Part shown: one piece after another, positions 7,270-12,277 of the stretch
How the letters are laid out: the number at the start of each line of letters is the position of its first letter
Numbering within the stretch: position 1 is the first letter of the stretch
NCBI GenBank assembly: GCA_947653505.1
Contig: CANTHI010000035.1
Span: 1-13,337, forward strand
Direction: 5' to 3'
Origin: an uncultured Eubacterium sp.
GTDB taxonomy: Bacteria; Bacillota_A; Clostridia; Lachnospirales; Lachnospiraceae
Length of the DNA stretch: 13,337 nucleotides
The notes under the pieces: generated by a model
Seen by the model: only the letters and a program-made list of their open reading frames with translations
Database searches by the model: none
Told to the model about the DNA's origin: nothing
Position numbers and translations under genes: made by a program

Positions 7270-8201
7270 TCCGATACGCAGACAGGGCATGGATTCCGCA
7301 GCTCAGACAGCTGTGGAAGACGTGCTTTGCAGATGAGGACGCATATATCAATGACTTTTTTGAAGCCATGTACGAAAAGGAGCATGTGCTGTATGAAGAA
7401 GAAAACGGGGTGCTGATGGGAGCATCTTTTTTTCTTCCGGCAGAAATCTGGCAGGAGCCATCCGCGTCCGGTGGCTTCTGGCAGCCGGTAAGGTACGTCT
7501 ACGCACTGGCAGTCTGGCCGCAGTACCGCGGACGGGGAATTGCGGCCAGGCTGCTTGGGAGGGCGCGTGAAATATACGACGCGCCGCTGCTGGCAGAACC
7601 GGCAGACAGGGAGCTTGTGGAAGGATTTTATACACCACTCGGATTTGCGCCGGATTTTTACCTGAAAAGAGCAACGGCCAGTGTCCCGCATGATAATCTG
7701 AGAGCGGCAGAGACGGACCGCTGGGAACAGACTGCGGCGACAGCAGCAGAATACCGCCGCATCCGGGATGCGCATTTTAAAAGAAACGGCTATGTCCGCT
7801 GGCCGCAGCGGCACATCGCATTTGCCATACAGCAGCATATCCAAAACGGAGGCGGCGCCTGTATACTGCGTACAGACGGCAGGGAAGAGCTTGTTTTGTA
7901 TAATCTGCAGCAGCAGGACGTTTTTGTGACAGAAACGACATTGCCAGAAGAAGAGGCCATACAGGTTCTGCCCCGGCGGATTTGCGGAACCTGCAGCAGA
8001 ATCATAGTAACTACAGCGGCAGGCAGCGGGGATATCCGTACAATGGAAGCGGCAGGCAGCGGGGATATCCGCGCAGCGGAAGTGGTGGCAGAAGGCACGC
8101 AGACGGTGACGGGAGCAGCGGCAGGCAGCGGGTGTTTTCTGACCGGGATGAGCTATGGACTGGCGCGGGGGTATGGGTATCTGAATTTATCACTGGACTG
8201 A
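7266..8201 (+). CDS. GNAT-family N-acetyltransferase, two-domain
   Basis: Acetyl-CoA-dependent acyltransferase of unknown substrate. The N-terminal half is a clear GNAT domain: the acetyl-CoA pyrophosphate-binding motif A reads YVYALAVWPQYRGRGIAARL, with Q86, R88, G89 and G91 as the signature, followed by FYTPLGF, the usual end of the fold. Residues from about 160 onward, with YVRWPQRHIAFAI, form a second domain seen in other two-domain GNAT proteins of Firmicutes. Near the C-terminus, residues 251-272 are two copies of an 11-residue repeat (AAGSGDIR plus three residues) encoded by a 33-bp tandem duplication, and a partial copy follows. This is probably a flexible loop that expanded. The start overlaps the DUF2156 stop (ATGA). 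The last codons lie in an inverted repeat and are overlapped by a candidate small minus-strand gene. Confidence 0.87.
   Translation: MIRYADRAWIPQLRQLWKTCFADEDAYINDFFEAMYEKEHVLYEEENGVLMGASFFLPAEIWQEPSASGGFWQPVRYVYALAVWPQYRGRGIAARLLGRAREIYDAPLLAEPADRELVEGFYTPLGFAPDFYLKRATASVPHDNLRAAETDRWEQTAATAAEYRRIRDAHFKRNGYVRWPQRHIAFAIQQHIQNGGGACILRTDGREELVLYNLQQQDVFVTETTLPEEEAIQVLPRRICGTCSRIIVTTAAGSGDIRTMEAAGSGDIRAAEVVAEGTQTVTGAAAGSGCFLTGMSYGLARGYGYLNLSLD
8016..8081 (+). repeat. Two 33-bp in-frame tandem units within the GNAT gene
   Basis: Units 8016-8048 and 8049-8081 share the first 23 bases exactly, beginning GCGGCAGGCAGCGGGG. A partial third copy of 15 bases occurs at 8118-8132. The unit length of 33 preserves the frame and adds Ala/Gly/Ser-rich residues. 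Confidence 0.8.
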
Positions 8202-8311
8202 AAGATGCGGGAATCTTTTGGCGATACCAGCATCCAGTCCTGCAATTTTGAAAATTCTTCTACTGATATTTTCATGAATCCTTCTTTTGACATTTCCTGT
8301 AATACTTCCAT
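8153..8311 (-). CDS. Candidate small protein (52 aa), unrecognised
   Basis: I do not recognise this protein. From the ATG at 8311 it would be 52 residues, mostly charged and helix-prone in its first 30, with phrases such as KISVEEFSKLQDWMLV. Support comes from context. A near-consensus minus-strand promoter (8358-8386) places the start of transcription near 8351, about 40 bases before this ATG, and GGTGAG lies three bases upstream of the ATG as a weak, closely spaced binding site. The last ~16 codons are antisense to the end of the GNAT gene, giving an odd FRYPYPRASP tail. It could also be a remnant of a larger gene whose original 3' end was lost, or a non-coding transcript. Coding status is uncertain. 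Confidence 0.35.
   Translation of the reverse strand: MEVLQEMSKEGFMKISVEEFSKLQDWMLVSPKDSRIFQSSDKFRYPYPRASP
8195..8240. other. Inverted repeat over the GNAT stop codon
   Basis: GGACTG (8195-8200) and GATGC (8204-8208) pair with GCATC (8230-8234) and CAGTCC (8235-8240): 11 pairs with a three-base bulge and a 21-base loop. The GNAT TGA at 8199-8201 lies inside the left arm. No T-run follows in either direction, so it is at best a non-canonical terminator or an RNA-stabilising hairpin. Confidence 0.4.
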
Positions 8312-8357
8312 ATTCTCACCGCATTTAGGATGGATGCAGCTGCTATCTGATATAATG

Positions 8358-8386
8358 ATTATAGTGTACGTGTGTGGGTGTGTAAA
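8358..8386 (-). promoter_or_regulatory. Minus-strand promoter for the candidate small gene
   Basis: Read on the minus strand: -35 TTTACA (plus-strand 8381-8386; 5 of 6), a 17-base spacer, and -10 TATAAT (8358-8363; perfect). It points away from the diguanylate cyclase gene and towards the small ORF at 8153-8311. The spacer is GT/AC-rich. Confidence 0.6.
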
Positions 8387-8453
8387 GTCTGCGCCTCCCA
8401 TCCGGCGTCCGCATAGCCAATACGCAACACTTTCCCATCCGGCACACAGATAA

Positions 8454-8507
8454 TTTTGTATTGAAAAGCACCCTCCATTTGCTTATAATAATTTGTAGAA
8501 TACAAAA
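8454..8507. promoter_or_regulatory. Inverted repeats bracketing the diguanylate cyclase promoter
   Basis: TTTTGTAT at 8454-8461 abuts the -35 element. Its complement ATACAAAA at 8500-8507 lies at the expected start of transcription. The downstream arm also forms a tight palindrome, TTTGTA (8492-8497) with TACAAA (8501-8506). Similar half-sites on both sides of a promoter suggest a repressor operator; no protein is identified. Confidence 0.4.
8461..8489 (+). promoter_or_regulatory. Promoter for the diguanylate cyclase gene
   Basis: -35 TTGAAA (8461-8466; 5 of 6), 17-base spacer, -10 TATAAT (8484-8489; perfect). Expected start is near 8496, 30 bases before the ATG at 8526. This is the best plus-strand promoter in the window. 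It shows that the cyclase gene has its own transcription start. Confidence 0.75.
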
Positions 8508-8525
8508 GAAGGGACACTTTCAACA

Positions 8526-10154
8526 ATGAAAAAATGGATTTCCATAGTCTATGAGCTGTGCTTTTGCATTGCCGTAATTTTTCTGATATATCTGGTCCGC
8601 ACCTGTGGAAATGAGCTGTACACAGCCAAAAATGCACAAGGATTTACAAAGCTGGTAAATCACAGCTATCAGGTACAAAAGGATGAGAATGCGCCTGTCG
8701 GGATCAGGGAAATTTATGAGATACATCCGTCTGAAATACCAGCGGACAGCAATGCGTTCATCTTCCGCTCCGTGCATCAGAATGTGGAAGTCTATATTGG
8801 AGATGAGCTGGCGATGCGCATGAAAAGACGTGCGGACAGTCCGGTTGGCAGATCGCCGGGAAACTGCTGGAATACGGCATTGATTTCGGAAGCGGATCAG
8901 GGGAAGGTCATCCGTGTGGAAATACAGCCGGTATATGAATCCAATGCCGGTCTCGTGCCGGATTTTTACGCGGGAGCGAGGTATTCGATTTATCTGGAAA
9001 TCTTAAGGAAAGACTTTTCATCTGTGCTGCTAAGTCTGTTTGCGGTTGTTCTCGGAGCTGGATTTATGATTTTTACGCTGTACAGCAGCCATCATTTCAA
9101 ATTTGACCGCAGCCTGTTTATGATGGGACAGTTTGCGGTGCTGATCGGTATCTGGAAGCTGTCGGATGCCGGTGTATGGAGTATGCTGACAGGACGGGGA
9201 GATATTTTTTCGTATGTGGTATTTCTGACGCTGCTGCTGGTAGTCGTTCCGTTTACGCAGTATATCCGTGAAATGTTTACGGGTAAAGACCACTGGATCT
9301 GGGATGTGGCGTGTATGATCAGTCTGGGTGTATTTGTGGTAACGATGGTACTGCAGGTTACAGGCATTGCGGATATGCGGGAGACGCTTTTTCTGAACCA
9401 TCTTTCCATGCTGCTTATGATTTTTATTGTTTTTCCGATGCTGTATGTGCAGGTACGTACGGCAGGGTGGAGCAGCCGGCTGAAAGCGCTCGTGATCTGT
9501 ATGGGGGCGTGCATGATCGGGCTGGGTGCGGATATTGCAATTTACTATATTTCCGGTGGTCTGTCGTCTACGAACCTGGGGATGATTGGTTTTCTTGTCT
9601 ATATTACCGTGCTTGGCGTAATGTCTCTAAAAGATGCCAGACGGCTGATGAATATCGGAATGAATGCGAAGCACCTGGAGCAGATGGCGTATCATGATCA
9701 GATGACGGGACTTTATAACCGTGCGGCTTATGCGGATGATACCGAGGGGAAAGACTTCGAGGCAAAGGGCAGCCTGATTCTGATGTTTGACCTGAACAAT
9801 CTGAAAGATTGCAACGATCATCTGGGGCATGATAAGGGGGATTTATATATTACAAGCTGTGCCAGTATGATCCAGCAGGTGTTTGGGGCATCGGGACGGT
9901 GCTACCGTGTAGGCGGTGATGAGTTCTGCGTGCTGTTAAAGCACAGGACGATGGAGGAATGTGAGACAATGGTGCAGCATTTAAAACAGCTGACAGACGA
10001 ATGGAACCAGATTCATCAGGAACAGTTTAAAGCCCGTATTGCTGCCGGATATGCGATGTACGACAACACGCAGGATTATGATCTGTCGGATACAAGGCGG
10101 CGTGCGGATAAGATGATGTACAGGGATAAGTATCTGATGAAGCAGCAGGACTGA
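8526..10154 (+). CDS. Membrane-bound diguanylate cyclase with extracytoplasmic sensor and 7TM region
   Basis: Predicted to make cyclic di-GMP from two GTP at the inner face of the membrane, under control of an external signal. Domains in order: a membrane segment at about residues 5-24; an extracytoplasmic, mostly beta domain of about 135 residues with VEVYIGDELAMRMK and GRSPGNCWNTAL, resembling 7TMR-DISM-type sensor domains; seven hydrophobic segments between about 166 and 366; and a C-terminal GGDEF domain from about 385. The GGDEF domain is intact in its key parts: MTGLYNR at 393-399, FDLNNLKDCN, the signature GGDEF at 463-467, and ADKMMYRDK at the end. The primary inhibitory RxxD site is absent; GASG occupies its usual position before GGDEF. 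The 542-residue frame begins at an ATG with AAGGGA about 11 bases upstream. The ligand is unknown. Confidence 0.9.
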   Translation: MKKWISIVYELCFCIAVIFLIYLVRTCGNELYTAKNAQGFTKLVNHSYQVQKDENAPVGIREIYEIHPSEIPADSNAFIFRSVHQNVEVYIGDELAMRMKRRADSPVGRSPGNCWNTALISEADQGKVIRVEIQPVYESNAGLVPDFYAGARYSIYLEILRKDFSSVLLSLFAVVLGAGFMIFTLYSSHHFKFDRSLFMMGQFAVLIGIWKLSDAGVWSMLTGRGDIFSYVVFLTLLLVVVPFTQYIREMFTGKDHWIWDVACMISLGVFVVTMVLQVTGIADMRETLFLNHLSMLLMIFIVFPMLYVQVRTAGWSSRLKALVICMGACMIGLGADIAIYYISGGLSSTNLGMIGFLVYITVLGVMSLKDARRLMNIGMNAKHLEQMAYHDQMTGLYNRAAYADDTEGKDFEAKGSLILMFDLNNLKDCNDHLGHDKGDLYITSCASMIQQVFGASGRCYRVGGDEFCVLLKHRTMEECETMVQHLKQLTDEWNQIHQEQFKARIAAGYAMYDNTQDYDLSDTRRRADKMMYRDKYLMKQQD

Positions 10155-10189
10155 CAGACGCTCTGAATCAGATCAGTATCTGAAAAACA

Positions 10190-10302
10190 GCATTAACCGG
10201 AGGAATAGCATTAACCGGAGGAATAGCATTAACCAGATGAAATGAGTAGCAGGAGTAGTATGAACAGCATTAACCAGATGAATAGCAGGAGCAGTATGAA
10301 CA
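10190..10302 (+). repeat. Tandem repeats across the tcdA start region
   Basis: Two perfect 18-bp units GCATTAACCGGAGGAATA (10190-10207, 10208-10225) are followed by two longer related units, 10226-10266 (41 bases) and 10267-10302 (36 bases). The longer pair differ by a five-base insertion and one substitution. Each longer unit carries AGGAG four bases before an ATG, so the ribosome binding site and start codon of tcdA are duplicated. Confidence 0.8.
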
Positions 10303-11030
10303 GCAGGAACAGTCAGTTTGAACGAACAGAGTTATTGATCGGAGCCGGAGGGATCAGGCGCCTGGCACAGTCGCGTGTGGCTATTTTCGGGATTGGAGGA
10401 GTCGGGGGATATGTTGCAGAGGCACTGGCACGCAGCGGGGTCGGCACGCTGGATCTGATTGATCATGATACGATAGACCGGACGAATTTAAACCGGCAGA
10501 TTTTTGCGCTGCATAGTACGCTTGGCCGGTATAAAGTGGATGTGGCAAAGGAGCGGATTCTGGACATTTATCCGCAGGCGCAGGTGTATGCCAGAAAGGT
10601 GTTTTATCTGCCGGAAACGGCCGCGCAGTTCGATTTTACACAATATGACTACGTCGTGGATGCCATAGATACGGTGACTGGAAAGCTTGCGCTGATTGAG
10701 CAGGCACAGGCAGCCGGAACACGCCTGATCAGCGCGATGGGCGCTGGAAATAAGATGGATCCTTCAGCATTTCAGGTAGCAGATATCTATGAAACATCGG
10801 TCTGTCCGCTGGCAAAAGTCATGCGCAGGGAGTTAAAAAAACGTGGGATTACAAAGCTAAAGGTCGTGTATTCCAAAGAACAGCCGCTCCCGGGGGTATG
10901 TGCGAAACCGGACGGGGAGCAGACTGTGCCACTGAACCGCAAAGCTATACCAGGCAGTAATGCATTTGTACCTGCGGCAGCAGGCCTGATACTGGCGGGT
11001 GAGGTAGTCAGGGATTTAATTGGGAGCTGA
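10296..11030 (+). CDS. tcdA: tRNA threonylcarbamoyladenosine dehydratase (TcdA/CsdL family)
   Basis: E1/ThiF-like ATP-dependent enzyme that cyclises the t6A modification next to the anticodon of ANN-decoding tRNAs to ct6A. From the ATG at 10296 it has 244 residues. The nucleotide-binding loop GIGGVGG is at 32-38, the acidic pair lies in DLIDHD (53-58), and NLNRQIF follows at 64-70. GAGNKMDPS and a CPLAKVMRRELKKRGI segment are family landmarks that separate TcdA from ThiF and MoeB. Three earlier in-frame ATGs (10242, 10260, 10278) would add up to 18 Ser/Asn/Arg-rich residues encoded by tandem repeats. The 10296 start is preferred because family similarity begins at SQFERTELLIG and AGGAG sits at 10287-10291, though the four-base spacing is short. 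The 3' end overlaps the next, convergent gene by 23 bases. Confidence 0.9.
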   Translation: MNSRNSQFERTELLIGAGGIRRLAQSRVAIFGIGGVGGYVAEALARSGVGTLDLIDHDTIDRTNLNRQIFALHSTLGRYKVDVAKERILDIYPQAQVYARKVFYLPETAAQFDFTQYDYVVDAIDTVTGKLALIEQAQAAGTRLISAMGAGNKMDPSAFQVADIYETSVCPLAKVMRRELKKRGITKLKVVYSKEQPLPGVCAKPDGEQTVPLNRKAIPGSNAFVPAAAGLILAGEVVRDLIGS

Positions 11031-11595
11031 TTTTATATGCTTCCCGACTCTTAAAAAAATAAAAAATGACCCGGTCTGAATAGGGAGCAATTTGTACACC
11101 GATCTCCAGCATTCTCCGGTCCAGTCTGTGATAGAGGATATCCGCATCCCAGAAAATACCTTCGATATATTCCCTCTCCCTGCGTGTCAGAACGGACAGC
11201 AGTGCGCTGATATCCACATCCGGACGCGGGCCGAACGGGCATGACAGGTAAGAATTTTCCTCTCCATTCTGCCGGACCTGTTCTGCCAGAAACGAAAACA
11301 GAGTTTCCGGTGAACGATACTCCAGGGTAAGACTGGCTACATAATGATACGATACCGGCAGCTGTTCCAGCAGGATACCAGATTCTTTTAAATATCTCGT
11401 TACGGTCTGCTGTATGCGGGCAAATGAAACCGGATAATCCAGCTCGTTCATAATCCGGGCAGTCGTATAACCAAGATCCGTAAGATGGCGGATTGCTCTT
11501 CCGCTGGCTGCATCATATACAAAATCAGAAAGGGCTTCCTGAAAATAGCGTGTATTTTTGAATTGGTCTTTATTGTCTTTTTGCTTCCATTCCAT
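11008..11595 (-). CDS. Conserved-looking hypothetical protein, 195 aa
   Basis: I do not recognise a characterised family. The protein is soluble. Its clearest part is at about residues 20-70, with an ALSDFVYDAASGRAIRHL helix followed by LGYTTARIMNELDYPVSFARI and a further helix, which looks like a winged-helix or helix-turn-helix module. Later parts contain SCPFGPRPDVDISALLSV, RREREYIEGIFW and a basic-aromatic C-terminus. The frame is open to an ATG at 11655, but the start at 11595 is chosen because GGAAG lies eight bases before it and a -10 element at 11632-11637 would place transcription inside the longer version. It is divergent from spoVAC and converges on tcdA, overlapping its end by 23 bases. 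A regulatory role is only a guess from fold appearance. Confidence 0.75.
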   Translation of the reverse strand: MEWKQKDNKDQFKNTRYFQEALSDFVYDAASGRAIRHLTDLGYTTARIMNELDYPVSFARIQQTVTRYLKESGILLEQLPVSYHYVASLTLEYRSPETLFSFLAEQVRQNGEENSYLSCPFGPRPDVDISALLSVLTRREREYIEGIFWDADILYHRLDRRMLEIGVQIAPYSDRVIFYFFKSREAYKISSQLNP

Positions 11596-11631
11596 TTGTT
11601 TCACTTCCTTTTCCCATAATACCATGACGAT

Positions 11632-11660
11632 ATTATAAAAGAAAAAGTCAGACATTTCCA
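11632..11660 (-). promoter_or_regulatory. Promoter for the 195-aa hypothetical gene
   Basis: Read on the minus strand: a weak -35 TGGAAA (11655-11660; 4 of 6), a 17-base spacer, and a perfect -10 TATAAT (11632-11637). Transcription would begin near 11625, 30 bases before the chosen ATG. The -35 overlaps one end of the 11659-11680 palindrome. Confidence 0.5.
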
Positions 11661-11680
11661 GTATAGAATATCCTATACTG
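11659..11680. promoter_or_regulatory. 22-bp near-perfect palindrome between divergent genes (operator candidate)
   Basis: Arms CAGTATAG (11659-11666) and CTATACTG (11673-11680), with an inner ATAT core. Only one base pair of the symmetric 22 is mismatched. It lies against the -35 region of the minus-strand promoter and covers the -35 of the spoVAC promoter candidate, where a dimeric regulator would affect both genes. Confidence 0.45.
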
Positions 11681-11689
11681 TTTATTCTA
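11661..11689 (+). promoter_or_regulatory. Possible forespore (sigma-G type) promoter for spoVAC
   Basis: GTATA (11661-11665) fits the sigma-G -35 pattern GHATR. After 17 bases TATTCTA (11683-11689) fits the -10 pattern CATWHTA at six of seven positions. spoVA genes are sigma-G controlled in Bacillus, so this is expected, but the match is short and it shares bases with the palindrome. Transcription would start near 11697, at the edge of the 11701 hairpin. Confidence 0.35.
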
Positions 11690-11700
11690 TCAGTAGAACC

Positions 11701-11736
11701 GTTACTATGAGCGGCCCTTGTGCCGTGAATAGTAAC
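11701..11736 (+). repeat. Dispersed hairpin repeat, copy B
   Basis: A 36-base palindrome with the same GTTACTA and TAGTAAC outer arms and the same orientation as copy A (299-335). Its inner stem is shorter (GGC with GCC) and its loop differs in sequence and length. If spoVAC starts near 11697 this hairpin lies at the 5' end of its mRNA. Confidence 0.75.
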
Positions 11737-11738
11737 AA

Positions 11739-11774
11739 CTGTAACAGTTCAGATCATACCTGGAACTGTTACAG
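11739..11774. repeat. Perfect 12-bp inverted repeat in the spoVAC leader
   Basis: CTGTAACAGTTC (11739-11750) and its exact complement GAACTGTTACAG (11763-11774) flank a 12-base loop. It begins two bases after copy B. No T-run follows. As RNA it would be a stable hairpin ending 30 bases before the spoVAC ATG; as DNA it could be a binding site. Confidence 0.65.
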
Positions 11775-11804
11775 AGAATCTACAAGGAACAGGAGCTGAA
11801 AAAA

Positions 11805-12272
11805 ATGAAACAGGAAGAAAAACAACGACAGCAGCAGGAATACAACGATTATGTCAAACAGGTGACACCAACCAGAAATCTGGCCTGGGCCATGTGCCGG
11901 GCATTTCTTGTCGGCGGGGTCATCTGCATTATCGGGCAGCTGATCTTAAATACCGCGTTAAATATGGGTCTTGACAAGGATACGGCAGGCAGCTGGTGCA
12001 GTCTTTGCCTGATCTTTTTAAGTATTGTCCTGACAGGCTTTAATATTTACCCGACGTTTGCGAAATGGGGCGGCGCAGGAGCGCTCGTACCGATTACCGG
12101 ATTTGCGAACAGTGTGGCCGCTCCGGCGATTGAGTTTCAGAAGGAGGGGCAGGTATTCGGGATCGGTGCCAAAATCTTTACCATTGCAGGGCCTGTGATT
12201 TTGTTTGGGATATTCAGCAGCTGGCTGCTCGGCGCTGGCTACTGGCTCGGGAAGTCGTTTGGAATCTTTTAG
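11805..12272 (+). CDS. spoVAC: Stage V sporulation protein AC (spore Ca-dipicolinate transport)
   Basis: Inner spore-membrane protein of the SpoVA complex. In Bacillus and clostridia this complex moves calcium-dipicolinic acid into the forespore and releases it at germination; SpoVAC is the proposed mechanosensitive channel subunit. The 155 residues match the family in length and sequence: a short charged N-terminus, a membrane segment at about 34-52 (FLVGGVICIIGQLIL), a second at about 65-83, the conserved GAGALVPITGFANSVAAPAIEF (89-111; amphipathic, membrane-associated), and GAKIFTIAGPVILFG near the C-terminus. CAGGAG precedes the ATG at nine bases. Unlike the usual arrangement it is not followed by spoVAD and spoVAE: the next gene is on the opposite strand and the stop codons overlap. 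The remaining subunits must be elsewhere, if present. Good evidence that the organism forms spores. Confidence 0.92.
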   Translation: MKQEEKQRQQQEYNDYVKQVTPTRNLAWAMCRAFLVGGVICIIGQLILNTALNMGLDKDTAGSWCSLCLIFLSIVLTGFNIYPTFAKWGGAGALVPITGFANSVAAPAIEFQKEGQVFGIGAKIFTIAGPVILFGIFSSWLLGAGYWLGKSFGIF

Positions 12273-12277
12273 ATTCC
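12261..12277. other. Palindrome containing both convergent stop codons
   Basis: GGAATC (12261-12266) and GATTCC (12272-12277) flank a five-base loop. The spoVAC TAG (12270-12272) and the minus-strand TAA (plus-strand 12269-12271) both fall in it. The stem is short with only a few T residues nearby, so it is a poor terminator in either direction. Confidence 0.4.

Noticed and set aside
7248..7844. 198-codon minus-strand ORF over the GNAT gene
   Set aside because: It is a shadow of the GNAT reading frame, Cys/Arg/Pro-rich with no domain.
8195..8240. Rho-independent terminator after the GNAT gene
   Set aside because: The stem is bulged with a 21-base loop and no T-run follows on either strand; kept only as an inverted repeat.
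11008..11655. RecX assignment for the minus-strand gene next to tcdA
   Set aside because: Length is similar to RecX, but the repeated three-helix pattern and the gyLdD-type motifs of RecX are missing.
11596..11655. Earlier start at 11655 for the 195-aa gene
   Set aside because: The -10 element at 11632-11637 would lie inside the coding region, and only the ATG at 11595 has a ribosome binding site (GGAAG).
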